Shown piece after piece: positions 1 through 8,249 of a stretch of 64,000 bases of DNA. The stretch comes from Kineosporia aurantiaca JCM 3230 (GTDB lineage Bacteria > Actinomycetota > Actinomycetes > Actinomycetales > Kineosporiaceae), in assembly GCA_000719025.1 (NCBI GenBank), contig JODP01000002.1, positions 310,001 to 374,000 of the forward strand. The letters are read 5' to 3'. Numbering within the stretch: the first letter of the stretch is position 1; every line of letters begins with the position of its first letter. Below the pieces are notes generated by a model. It did no database searches. It was not told the DNA's origin and was given only the letters and a program-made list of their open reading frames with translations. Position numbers and translations under genes: made by a program.

Positions 1-130
1 CCGCCCGGAAGGCCGCCACCGTGTCCGGGTATTGGCCGCTCTCCAGGCGCTGGGAGAGCCAGGTCGGTGCGCTCGCCGTACCGACCAGCGCCAGTTCGGT
101 GCCGTGGGCGACCGGCGGCAGAGTGGGCAT
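1..130 (-). CDS. N-terminal fragment of an unidentified protein
   Basis: An open frame runs leftward from an ATG at 128-130 and leaves the window after 43 codons. The visible N-terminus begins MPTLPPVAHGTELALVG. No signal peptide or membrane segment is seen in it. The gene is divergent from the acyl-CoA dehydrogenase operon, and the two share a 91-bp promoter region. The fragment is too short to assign a family. GC-rich wobble positions and the clean divergent arrangement are the only reasons to call it a gene. Confidence 0.5.
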   Translation of the reverse strand, partial: MPTLPPVAHGTELALVGTASAPTWLSQRLESGQYPDTVAAFRA

Positions 131-160
131 GGCGCGACTCTAGACACGCCGACGATCGCG

Positions 161-186
161 GTGCAACATTCTGAAAAGTGATGCAC
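161..186. promoter_or_regulatory. Imperfect inverted repeat in divergent promoter region
   Basis: The arms gtgcaacatt (161-170) and agtgatgcac (177-186) are inverted copies matching at 8 of 10 positions around a 6-bp centre. The element sits between the divergent genes starting at 130 and 222, so it could be an operator for either. No regulator gene for it is visible in the window. Confidence 0.35.
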
Positions 187-221
187 GCTGAGGGCTCGGC
201 CGATGACGATCGAGGAGAGCG

Positions 222-1415
222 ATGACGAGCACGCTTGCGCCCACCACCCGGCTGGACGCCGACTTCTACGGGTTCCAGGGCGATCTGAGCCCGGTCGAGC
301 AGGAGATGGCGGTTCGCTTCCGGACCTTCCTGGAGACCGAGGTCCGCCCGATCGCGGACGACTACTGGGCCCGCGCCGAGTTCCCGCACCAGATCATCCG
401 GCCGATCGCCGATCTCGGGCTGTTCGGCATGCAGATCCCGGAGACCGCCCGGTTCGCCAACAGCGCCGTGTTCCGCGGGTGGGCGGCCCTGGAGATCGGC
501 CGGGTGGACGCGTCGACGGCCACCTTCGTCGGGGTCCAGAGCGGGCTTTCGATGAACTCGATCGCGCTCGGCGGCTCGCCCGAGCAGCGCGAGACCTGGT
601 TGCCGCCGATGAGCCGCGGCGAACTGATCGGCGCCTTCGCCCTGACCGAGCCGCTCTCCGGATCCGACTCGGCCCGGGGCCTGCGCACCACCGCCGAACG
701 CCAGGGCGACACCTGGGTGCTCAACGGGGCCAAGCGCTGGATCGGGAACGCGACCTTCGCCGACGTCGTCGTGGTCTGGGCCCGCGACGTGGCCGACGAG
801 CAGGTCAAGGGCTTCCTGGTGCGCCGGGGCACCCCGGGCTTCACCCCGACGAAGATCGAGAACAAGCAGTCGCTGCGGATCGTCCAGAACGCCGACATCG
901 TGCTCGACTCGGTGCGGGTGGACGAGGCCGACCGGCTGCCGGGGATCCGGAGGTTCGGCGATGTGGCGACCGTGCTGCGGCTGACCCGGGCCGGCGTCGC
1001 CTGGCAGGCCGTGGGCGTCTCGATCGGCGCCTACGAGGCCGCCGTCCGCTACACCGCCGAGCGCGAGCAGTTCGGCCGTCCGCTGGCCTCCTACCAGCTG
1101 GTCCAGGACCGCCTGGCGCTCTGTCTGGGCAACATCACCGCCTGCATCGCGCTGTGCGTGCAGGTGTCCCGGATGGAGGACGAGAACCGGCAGAGTCACG
1201 CGCACGCCGCCCTGGCCAAGAGCTTCGCGACCAGCCGGATGCGCGAGGTGGTGGCCTGGTGCCGGGAACTGCTGGGCGGCAACGGGATCACCCTCGAAGG
1301 CGGGGTGGCCCGGTACTTCGCCGACGCCGAGGCCCTGTACTCGCTCGAGGGCACCCGCGACATGAGCAACCTGATCGTCGGCCGGGAGATCACCGGCCTG
1401 TCCGCCTTCGCCTGA
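222..1415 (+). CDS. Acyl-CoA dehydrogenase, glutaryl-CoA dehydrogenase-like
   Basis: A 397-residue flavoprotein of normal family length. It should oxidise an acyl-CoA to the 2-enoyl-CoA and pass electrons to ETF. Visible landmarks are the FAD/substrate loop FALTEPLSGSDSA, the WIGNATFAD segment, and a C-terminal YSLEGTRDM motif placing the likely catalytic base at Glu376. The LEGT context and the GREITGLSAF ending resemble glutaryl-CoA dehydrogenases more than short-chain enzymes. Whether it also decarboxylates cannot be told from sequence. The thiolase gene follows after 24 bp and is probably co-transcribed. The ATG at 222 is chosen because the homologous region begins close to it. The other long frame over this stretch is a shadow. 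Confidence 0.9.
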   Translation: MTSTLAPTTRLDADFYGFQGDLSPVEQEMAVRFRTFLETEVRPIADDYWARAEFPHQIIRPIADLGLFGMQIPETARFANSAVFRGWAALEIGRVDASTATFVGVQSGLSMNSIALGGSPEQRETWLPPMSRGELIGAFALTEPLSGSDSARGLRTTAERQGDTWVLNGAKRWIGNATFADVVVVWARDVADEQVKGFLVRRGTPGFTPTKIENKQSLRIVQNADIVLDSVRVDEADRLPGIRRFGDVATVLRLTRAGVAWQAVGVSIGAYEAAVRYTAEREQFGRPLASYQLVQDRLALCLGNITACIALCVQVSRMEDENRQSHAHAALAKSFATSRMREVVAWCRELLGGNGITLEGGVARYFADAEALYSLEGTRDMSNLIVGREITGLSAFA

Positions 1416-1439
1416 ACCCCGCCGAACTGGAGCTTCCCG

Positions 1440-2663
1440 ATGACTGAGGCCTACATCGTCGCCACCGCCCGCTCGCCCATCGGCCGGGCCTACAAGGGAT
1501 CGCTGCGCACCGTCCGCGCCGACGACCTCACCGCCGCCATGGTGCGGGCCGTGCTCGCCAAGCTGCCCGCGCTCGACCCCGGCCGGGTCGAGGACCTGAT
1601 GCTCGGCTGCGGCATGCCCGGCGGAGAGCAGGGAATGAACCTGGCCCGGGTGGTGGCCGTACTGTCCGGCCTGGACGACGTGCCCGGAACCACGGTGAAC
1701 CGTTACTGCGCCTCCAGTCTGCAGACCATCCGGATGGCCGCGCACGCCATCCGGGCCGGCGAGGGCGACGTCTTCATCGCGGCCGGGGTCGAGTCGGTGA
1801 GCCGGATGCAGCGCGGCAGCAGCGACTACATCCCGGGCGAGGACCTGACCAATCCGCTCTTCGCCGAGGCCACCGCCCGCAGCGCCGCCGCGGCCGAGGG
1901 CGGGAGCACCTGGCACGACCCGCGCGAGGACGGCCTGCTGCCGGACGTCTACATCGCCATGGGCCAGACCGCGGAGAACGTCGCCCAGCTGACCGGCACC
2001 TCGCGGGAGGAGCAGGACGCCTTCGCCGCGCTCAGCCAGAACCGCGCCGAGGCCGCGCTGAAGAGCGGGTTCTGGGCACGGGACATCACCCCGGTCACCC
2101 GGCCCGACGGCGTCCTGGTCGAGGCCGACGACTGCCCCCGGCCGGGCACCACCCTGGAGGCCCTGGCCGGCCTGGAGCCCCGCTTCCGCCCCGACGGCAC
2201 GGTGACCGCGGGCAATGCCTGTCCGCTGAACGACGGGGCCGCGGCCGTCGTCGTGGTGAGCGACCGGGTGGTGGCCGAACTCGGCCTGAACCCGCTGGCC
2301 CGGATCGTCTCCACCGCCGTCACCGGGCTCTCGCCGGAGATCATGGGGCTGGGCCCGGTCGAGGCCAGTCGGCGCGCCCTGGACCGGGCCGGCCTGACCA
2401 TCGGGGACATCGACCTGATCGAGCTCAACGAGGCGTTCGCCGCCCAGGTCCTGCCCTCGGTCAAGCAGCTCGGCGCCGACCTGGACCGGGTCAACGTGCA
2501 CGGCGGCGCGATCGCGGTGGGCCACCCGTTCGGGATGACCGGGGCCCGGATCGCCACCACCCTGCTGCACGGTCTCCAGGAGCGGGACGGGACGTTCGGG
2601 CTGGAGACCATGTGCGTGGGCGGCGGCCAGGGGATGGCGATGGTGGTGGAGCGGCTTCAGTAG
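1440..2663 (+). CDS. Acetyl-CoA C-acyltransferase (thiolase)
   Basis: A 407-residue thiolase. The nucleophilic cysteine is Cys90 in NRYCASSLQ. The second active-site elements are His362 in GHPFGMTGAR and Cys392 in MCVGGGQGMA, so all catalytic residues are present. The reaction is CoA-dependent cleavage of a 3-ketoacyl-CoA or the reverse condensation. It lies 24 bp after the acyl-CoA dehydrogenase and ends 14 bp from the end of the convergent MaoC gene. The two operons together supply oxidation, hydration and thiolysis activities of a beta-oxidation-like route. The substrate is unknown. Degradative (FadA-like) use is more likely than biosynthetic given the dehydrogenase partner. Confidence 0.92.
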   Translation: MTEAYIVATARSPIGRAYKGSLRTVRADDLTAAMVRAVLAKLPALDPGRVEDLMLGCGMPGGEQGMNLARVVAVLSGLDDVPGTTVNRYCASSLQTIRMAAHAIRAGEGDVFIAAGVESVSRMQRGSSDYIPGEDLTNPLFAEATARSAAAAEGGSTWHDPREDGLLPDVYIAMGQTAENVAQLTGTSREEQDAFAALSQNRAEAALKSGFWARDITPVTRPDGVLVEADDCPRPGTTLEALAGLEPRFRPDGTVTAGNACPLNDGAAAVVVVSDRVVAELGLNPLARIVSTAVTGLSPEIMGLGPVEASRRALDRAGLTIGDIDLIELNEAFAAQVLPSVKQLGADLDRVNVHGGAIAVGHPFGMTGARIATTLLHGLQERDGTFGLETMCVGGGQGMAMVVERLQ

Positions 2664-2677
2664 GCCGGCCCCGGATC

Positions 2678-3136
2678 TCAGGACGCCGGGACGACCAGGG
2701 CGATGGTGCGGGCCACCAGAGCCGGCCGTTCCGCGTCCTCCATCTCGACGACGACGTCCGAGGTGACCCGCGTTCCGCGGGCGGACACCTCGGCCGCCGC
2801 GAGGGTGGTGGTGGCCCGCACCCGGCTGCCGACCGGCACCGGGGTCACGAAGCGCACCCGTTCCAGGCCGTAGTTGATCATCAGGCCCACCCCGCCCACC
2901 CGCAGCAGCCCGGCGGTCAGCCGTGGCACCAGCGAGAGGGTCAGGTACCCGTGGGCGACCGTGCTCCGGAACGGGCCCTGGGCGGCCCGTTCCGGATCGA
3001 TGTGGATCCACTGGTGGTCTTCCGACACGTCCGCGAACCGGTTCACCCGGTCCTGGTCGATGACCATCCAGTCGCCGGTGGCCGACCGGCCCACCACGTC
3101 CGGCAGCTGGTCCGGGGAGGTGACCTCGATCGTCAT
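2678..3136 (-). CDS. MaoC-like (R)-hydratase / dehydratase
   Basis: A 152-residue single hot-dog-fold protein. It contains the hydratase-2 signature with the Asp40-x4-His45 pair in FADVSEDHQWIHIDPE, followed by GPFRSTVAHGYLTLSL. It would hydrate a trans-2-enoyl-CoA to the (R)-3-hydroxyacyl-CoA. Its ATG overlaps the stop of the upstream SDR gene by 4 bp (3133-3136), so translation is coupled. An R-specific hydratase next to a FabG-like SDR suggests that these two act in sequence on the same intermediate. Confidence 0.9.
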   Translation of the reverse strand: MTIEVTSPDQLPDVVGRSATGDWMVIDQDRVNRFADVSEDHQWIHIDPERAAQGPFRSTVAHGYLTLSLVPRLTAGLLRVGGVGLMINYGLERVRFVTPVPVGSRVRATTTLAAAEVSARGTRVTSDVVVEMEDAERPALVARTIALVVPAS

Positions 3137-3888
3137 GCCTTCGGCCCTCCGGCCACATAGAGCACCTGCCCGGACACGAAAGACGCTTCCTCAGAACAGA
3201 AGAAGGCAACCGCCGCGGCCACGTCCTCCGGCTGGCCACTGCGACGCACTGCGGTCTGGGCCACGGCACCCGCGATGAAATCCTCGAACGGCACCCCGAC
3301 CCGCTCCGCGGTGGCCCGCGTCATGGCCGTCTCGATGAACCCCGGAGCCACCGCGTTGACCGTCACCCCGAACGGACCCAGCTCCAGGGCCAGCGTTTTG
3401 GTGAATCCCTGCAGCCCGGCCTTGGCCGCCGCGTAGTTGGCCTGCCCCCGATTGCCCAGGGCCGAGGTGCTGGACAGGTTCACCACCCGGCCCCACTTCT
3501 GCTCGACCTGATACTTCTGCACGGCCCGGCTCATCAGGAAGGCCCCGCGCAGGTGAACCGTGAGAACCGCGTCCCAGTCACCCGCCGTCATCTTGAAAAG
3601 CAGGTTGTCCCGCAGAATCCCGGCGTTGTTGACCAGCACCGTGGGCGCGCCCAGTTCGTCCGCCACTCGTTGGACGGCCGCGGTCACCGCCGACTCGTCA
3701 CTCACGTCGGCGCCGATGGCGACGGCGGTGCCCCCCGCGTCCTTGATCTCGTCGACGGTGCCCTTGGCCTCGGACTCCTCGAGATCCAGCACTGCGACGC
3801 GCAGTCCGTCAGCCGCCAGCCGGCGCGCCGTAGCGGCGCCGATCCCGCGGGCCGCACCGGTGACGATGGCCACTCTTTCCGGGTTCAC
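3133..3888 (-). CDS. Short-chain dehydrogenase/reductase, FabG-like
   Basis: A 251-residue classical SDR. The NAD(P)-binding glycine motif TGAARGIG is at 10-17 and NNAG at 87-90. The catalytic residues are Ser139 or Ser140, Tyr152 and Lys156 (NYAAAK). The likely reaction is 3-hydroxyacyl-CoA or 3-hydroxyacyl-ACP oxidoreduction. The GTG start overlaps the stop of the alcohol dehydrogenase by 4 bp (3885-3888), and its own stop overlaps the maoC ATG, giving a tightly coupled three-gene operon. Acidic residues after the second beta strand (VLDLEE) suggest NAD preference, which is an inference. Confidence 0.9.
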   Translation of the reverse strand: MNPERVAIVTGAARGIGAATARRLAADGLRVAVLDLEESEAKGTVDEIKDAGGTAVAIGADVSDESAVTAAVQRVADELGAPTVLVNNAGILRDNLLFKMTAGDWDAVLTVHLRGAFLMSRAVQKYQVEQKWGRVVNLSSTSALGNRGQANYAAAKAGLQGFTKTLALELGPFGVTVNAVAPGFIETAMTRATAERVGVPFEDFIAGAVAQTAVRRSGQPEDVAAAVAFFCSEEASFVSGQVLYVAGGPKA

Positions 3889-5003
3889 AGGTTCTCCTTC
3901 TCCTCGAAGACAACGAGCTGGCGCAGTTCCTGTCCAGCCGCCAGCCGATCCATCGCAACGTTCAACTCGGGCAACGTAATACGAGCGGACACCAGGGATT
4001 CCAACGGCAACCGCCCTTCCCTCCAGAGCGCCACGTACCGCGGGATGTCCCGCTCGGGCACCGCCGATCCAAGGTACGAGCCTACGACGGTCCGGGCGCC
4101 CGCGGTCAGGCTCAGCGGGCTGATCCGGGCCATCGCCTCGGGTGCCGGCAGACCGACCGTGACCGTCGTGCCGCCCGGCGCGGTCAACGCCAGGGCGGTT
4201 TCGAACGCCGGCACCGACCCGGCCGCCTCGATCACCACCGGGGCGAGAATGCCCTCCAGAAGGGCCTTCTCCGGATCCAGCGCGGCCGACGCCCGCAGGC
4301 CCAGCGCTGCCGCCCGCTTCAGCGGCACCGGATCAACCCCGATCACCTCGTGCCCAAGAGCGACCGCCACCGCCAGCGCGGCCATCCCCACGCCACCCAG
4401 CCCCACCACCACGACCCGCTCCCCCGGCCGCGGGCGTCCACTGTTCAGAACTGCCCCACCACCGGTCAGCACCGCGCACCCAAGCAGCGCCGCAACGTCC
4501 GCCGGCACATCGTCCTCGACCTTCACCACCGATGTCCGACTGACCACCGCGTGCGTCGCAAAGGCCGAAATCCCCAGATGATGCTGCACTTGCGCCCCGC
4601 CGCGGTGCAGCCGCCGCTGACCCCCGACGAGCGTCCCCTCGGCATTGGCAGCGCTGCCCACCCGACACGGCAACCGGCCGTTGGTGCCGCACTCCGGGCA
4701 GGAACCGCAGCGGGGCAGGAAGGTCGTCACCACCCGATCGCCCTTTTCCAGCCCGCTCACCCCGGCGCCGATCCGCTCGATCCGGCCCGCGGACTCGTGC
4801 CCGAGCAGCATCGGCGTGGGGCGCAGGCGATTTCCGTCGACCACGGAGAGATCGGAATGACAGACCCCGGCCGCCTCGACCCGGATCAGGATCTCCCCCG
4901 GCCCCGGATCGTCGAGGCTCAGCGGGCCGATCGTGAGCGGACGACTCTCGGCGAACGGAGGCGCGTTGGGAGTGTGCTCGAGCACGGCGCCGAGGATTTC
5001 CAT
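3885..5003 (-). CDS. Zinc-dependent alcohol dehydrogenase (MDR superfamily)
   Basis: A 372-residue medium-chain dehydrogenase. Catalytic zinc ligands are Cys48 (GVCHSD), His69/Glu70 (GHES) and Cys176 (LLGCAVLTG). The structural zinc lobe has Cys99, Cys102, Cys105 and Cys113 with canonical spacing. The cofactor motif GLGGVG precedes VIGVDPVPLK. It is the first gene of an operon with the SDR and MaoC genes. It may oxidise an alcohol that feeds the acyl-CoA steps. A perfect 14-bp palindrome lies 29 bp upstream of the ATG, suggesting TetR-type repression. Confidence 0.9.
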   Translation of the reverse strand: MEILGAVLEHTPNAPPFAESRPLTIGPLSLDDPGPGEILIRVEAAGVCHSDLSVVDGNRLRPTPMLLGHESAGRIERIGAGVSGLEKGDRVVTTFLPRCGSCPECGTNGRLPCRVGSAANAEGTLVGGQRRLHRGGAQVQHHLGISAFATHAVVSRTSVVKVEDDVPADVAALLGCAVLTGGGAVLNSGRPRPGERVVVVGLGGVGMAALAVAVALGHEVIGVDPVPLKRAAALGLRASAALDPEKALLEGILAPVVIEAAGSVPAFETALALTAPGGTTVTVGLPAPEAMARISPLSLTAGARTVVGSYLGSAVPERDIPRYVALWREGRLPLESLVSARITLPELNVAMDRLAAGQELRQLVVFEEKENL

Positions 5004-5032
5004 ACGTCGCTCCCGTCAGCTCCGACGTGGCA

Positions 5033-5046
5033 ACCGACCGGTCGGT
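5033..5046. promoter_or_regulatory. Perfect 14-bp palindromic operator (TetR-like)
   Basis: The sequence ACCGACCGGTCGGT is a perfect palindrome centred 37 bp before the alcohol dehydrogenase ATG. Its size and position fit a TetR-family operator overlapping the promoter. Its cognate regulator is not encoded beside it; the TetR gene at 29.4 kb has a different, AT-rich palindrome of its own. The gene at 5183 on the other strand could share control. Confidence 0.6.
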
Positions 5047-5182
5047 ATGTGCCCAATCTAGCCTAGTTCGGCCGCCCCGGACAGGGGTTCCTACTCCCGG
5101 GAAACCGGCTCGCCACCGCACCCGAGCTTGTCCGGCCCGCCCCGGGCCGACCAGGCTCCAGGTGAATCTGAAAGGGGTCACC

Positions 5183-5467
5183 GTGTCTGAATCCGAAGAC
5201 CTTCCGCTGCCGAAGTTCGCGTTCCCGACCAGCAGCGTGCAGCTGACGGACGGGCGGACCCTGGAGATCCGGATCGTCCAGGACGTCACCCTGGACCTGA
5301 CCGGCGACCGGCTCCGGGCCCGCACCGGCGAGGCCCGGATCGGCATCGGCATCGGCATCGGCGGGGCCGTCGAGCTGACCCCGGCCCAGGCCACCCAGCT
5401 GAGCGAGCGGATCCTGAAGGCGCTGGACGACGCGGAGGCGATCCCGGCCCCGGGGGACGATCGGTGA
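5183..5467 (+). CDS. Small hypothetical protein, 94 residues
   Basis: I do not recognise the family. The GTG at 5183 is chosen because AAAGGGG (5171-5177) sits at ideal Shine-Dalgarno distance; longer frames upstream lack one. The protein has no membrane segment and looks like a small beta-rich domain (VQLTDGRTLEIRIVQDVTLDL) followed by a helix. A GGCATC triplicate encodes the repeated Ile-Gly run GIGIGIGIGG. The gene is divergent from the alcohol dehydrogenase operon and ends 31 bp before the first LAL regulator. Confidence 0.65.
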   Translation: MSESEDLPLPKFAFPTSSVQLTDGRTLEIRIVQDVTLDLTGDRLRARTGEARIGIGIGIGGAVELTPAQATQLSERILKALDDAEAIPAPGDDR

Positions 5468-5498
5468 GAAACCGATCGGCGCGCGGTAACCTCGCGAA

Positions 5499-8249
5499 GT
5501 GCGGCCCAGTCTCTCCCGATCCTCTCCACCCCTCCTGCTCGGACGCGAGGCCGAACATCGATTCCTGCTCGGCCTTCTGGACACATCGGGCAGCGTGCTC
5601 CTGGAGGGCGAGGCCGGGATCGGGAAGTCGGCGCTGCTGCGGACGGCCGAATGGGAGGCTTCCGAACGCGGTTTCTGGGTGCTTCGGTGCGCCGGCCTGG
5701 AGAGTGCCTCGCCGACCGGCTACGCGGCGCTGGGCGACCTGCTCCGGCCCCTGCTCCCGTACGCCGCCGGTCTGGCCCCGCGCCAGCGCCGGGCGCTGCT
5801 GACCGCGGTCGGGCTGGAGGAGGGACCGGCGCCGGAGCAGATCCTGGTCGCCCTCGGGGCCCTCGGGTTGCTCGAGGACGCCGCCTCCCGGCAGCCGGTG
5901 TTCGCCTCGGTCGAGGACGCGCACTGGCTGGACCCCTCCAGCGCTCAGGTCATCGCCTTCGTGGCGCCGCGGCTGGCGGATTCCCGGGTGGTCCTGGCCG
6001 CGGCCGCCCGCACCCCGCGCGGGTCCGGCCCCGACCTGGGTCCCTCGTGGCAGCAGCTCACCGTCGAGCCTCTGGGCCGGGAGCCGGCCGCCCTCCTGCT
6101 CGAGACCATCGCCGGGGAGATGACGCCCGCCCTCCGCGACCGCATCCTGGCCGAGGCCGCGGGCAATCCCCTGGCCCTGCAGGAGTTTCCGGCCGCGATC
6201 CGGAGCCTGGGCGCCGACCGGCCCGGCCCGCTGCCGATCACCGAGAAGCTGCAGCGGGCCTACCTGCACCAGCTCACCCCGCTGCCCGCGGCCAGCCGGA
6301 CCCTGCTGCTCCTGGCCGCGACCGGCGAGGATCTGCGGCTGCCCGACCTGCTGGCGGCGGCCGGGACGCTCGGCCTCGGGATCGGGGACCTGGATCCGCT
6401 GGAGGCGGCCCGGTTGCTGACCGTGTCCGAGACCCGGCTGCGCTTCCGGCACCCACTCCTGCGCACGGCGGTGCGCGCCGCGGCCTCGCAGGCGCAGCTG
6501 AGTCAGGCGCACCGGGCCCTGGCCGCGGTGGTGACCGATCCGGTGCGCGCGGCCTGGCACCGGGCGGGCGCCAGTCCCGGGCCGGACGAGGCGGTGGCTG
6601 CCGATCTGGAGGCGACCGGCCGGCAGGCCCGCGCCCGGGGAGCCCTGCCGGAGGCCGCAACCCTGCTGGAGAGATCCGCGCAGTCGTCCCCGGCCGCCGC
6701 CGATCGGGCCCGGCGCTTCGCCCTGGCCGCGGAGAACGCCCGCCAGGCCGGGCTGGTCCCGGCCGCCCGGTCCCTGCTGACCCGGGCCCAGCACCTGCTG
6801 GAGGACGACCCCGACGCGGTGGCCGACTCGGCGGTGGTCACCGATCTGGCCCTCACCCGGCTGATGATGGGCCTGTCGGCCCCCGACCAGCTGCTGCACA
6901 ACGGCCCTGACCTGCTCGCCCTGAGCCGGCGGCTGACGGCCCCTCAGGACGTGCACCGGCGGGTGCGCCTGCTGTTCTGCGCTGCCCTCGCCGCCCGGCT
7001 GCAGGGGCTGGGCCCGGCGCGGTGGCGGGAGGTGGAGACCGAACTGGCCGGGATCGACACCGACGACCCGCTGAAAACCGTCGCGCTCACCTTCCTGGCC
7101 CCGCTGGGTGAACAGCCGCACCGGCGCCGGGAACTCCCGGCCCTGGTCGGGGAGTACCGCGATTTCCCGCTCGGCCTGCTCGGCCTGGGCCTGGCCGCGA
7201 TGGCCGTCCAGGACCTGGAGACGGCCCTGGTGTGCTGGAACCTGTGCGTCGAGAAGTACCGCGAGGGCGGTGCGGTGGCCGACGAGGCGATGGCGCTGCG
7301 GGCCCGGGCCCGCATCACCCTGCTGCAGGGGCAGCTGCGGGAGGCGCTCACCGACGCCGAGGAGTCGCGCCGGATCGCCGAGGAGCGGCGTCCCTCGGTC
7401 CGCTCCAGCGAAACCTACGGCGTCCTGGCCCTGATCCACGCGCTGCTCGGGGACGACGAGGCGGCCGCCGAGGCCGTCCGCCGGGCGCGCACGCCGGGTG
7501 GGGCGGCGCCCTCGATCCTGAGCGGGGTGGACGCCAGCTGGGCGGCCGGGATCCGGGCGGCCCGCCGCGGTGATCACGAGAGTGCCTTCACCGAGCTGAG
7601 CGCGGCCGGGATGCGGCCGGAGGAGTTCCTCTGGTCGATCGCCGACCTGACCGAGAGCGCGGTCCGGATCGGCCGGACCGAAGAGGCCCGCCGGGCGGTC
7701 GATCGCGCGGCCCGGGTCGCCGAGGCCTATCCCTCAGCCCATCTGCGCATGCTGGTCGCGCGCAGCCGGGCCCTGCTGGCCGTGGCGGACGGCGCTGCCG
7801 ACGTGGAGCAGCACTTCGCCGAGGCTCTCGCGGCGGGCGAGGCGAGCCGGTCCCCGCTGGAGCTGGCCCGGACCCGGCTGTTGCGCGGTGAATGGTTGCG
7901 GCAGGACCGAAGACGCGAGGAGGCCCGCGCGGATCTGGCGGCGGCGCAGGCCGGGTTCCGCTCTCTGGGAGCCGTTCCCCTGGCCGAGCGGGCGACCGCC
8001 GCGCTGCGCGCGACCGGCCTGGCCGGTGCTCCTTCGGACGAGCCGGTCGAGGTGCGTCTGTCCGCCCAGGAGCTCCAGGTCGCCCGGCTCGCGGCGGAGG
8101 GCCTGAGCAACAAGGAGATTGCGGACCGGATCTATCTTTCCCCGCGCACCGTGGCCGGGCACCTGTACCGGATCTACCCGAAGATCGGCGTGGCCAAACG
8201 GTCCCAGCTGCACCAGGCCCTGATCCAGGCCGGCTACCAGGTGCCGTGA
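5499..8249 (+). CDS. LAL-type LuxR transcriptional regulator with N-terminal ATPase
   Basis: A 916-residue large ATP-binding LuxR regulator. The P-loop GEAGIGKS is at 37-44 and the Walker B-like segment reads VEDAHWLD. A long helical, TPR-like middle follows. The C-terminal LuxR helix-turn-helix spans about 854-916 (LSAQELQVARLAAEGLSNKE, then SPRTVAGHLYRIYPKIG). Proteins of this family are usually pathway-specific activators, with ligand or ATP state gating DNA binding. The gene ends 16 bp inside the end of a same-length paralogue on the other strand. A GTG start at 5499 is used. No target cluster is obvious next to it. Confidence 0.88.
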   Translation: MRPSLSRSSPPLLLGREAEHRFLLGLLDTSGSVLLEGEAGIGKSALLRTAEWEASERGFWVLRCAGLESASPTGYAALGDLLRPLLPYAAGLAPRQRRALLTAVGLEEGPAPEQILVALGALGLLEDAASRQPVFASVEDAHWLDPSSAQVIAFVAPRLADSRVVLAAAARTPRGSGPDLGPSWQQLTVEPLGREPAALLLETIAGEMTPALRDRILAEAAGNPLALQEFPAAIRSLGADRPGPLPITEKLQRAYLHQLTPLPAASRTLLLLAATGEDLRLPDLLAAAGTLGLGIGDLDPLEAARLLTVSETRLRFRHPLLRTAVRAAASQAQLSQAHRALAAVVTDPVRAAWHRAGASPGPDEAVAADLEATGRQARARGALPEAATLLERSAQSSPAAADRARRFALAAENARQAGLVPAARSLLTRAQHLLEDDPDAVADSAVVTDLALTRLMMGLSAPDQLLHNGPDLLALSRRLTAPQDVHRRVRLLFCAALAARLQGLGPARWREVETELAGIDTDDPLKTVALTFLAPLGEQPHRRRELPALVGEYRDFPLGLLGLGLAAMAVQDLETALVCWNLCVEKYREGGAVADEAMALRARARITLLQGQLREALTDAEESRRIAEERRPSVRSSETYGVLALIHALLGDDEAAAEAVRRARTPGGAAPSILSGVDASWAAGIRAARRGDHESAFTELSAAGMRPEEFLWSIADLTESAVRIGRTEEARRAVDRAARVAEAYPSAHLRMLVARSRALLAVADGAADVEQHFAEALAAGEASRSPLELARTRLLRGEWLRQDRRREEARADLAAAQAGFRSLGAVPLAERATAALRATGLAGAPSDEPVEVRLSAQELQVARLAAEGLSNKEIADRIYLSPRTVAGHLYRIYPKIGVAKRSQLHQALIQAGYQVP

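Noticed and set aside
5286..7577. 763-codon open frame antisense to the first LAL gene
   Set aside because: It is rich in Gly/Arg/Pro/Gln without domains, mirrors the wobble bias of the LAL gene, and crosses the 5183 gene; a GC-driven shadow.
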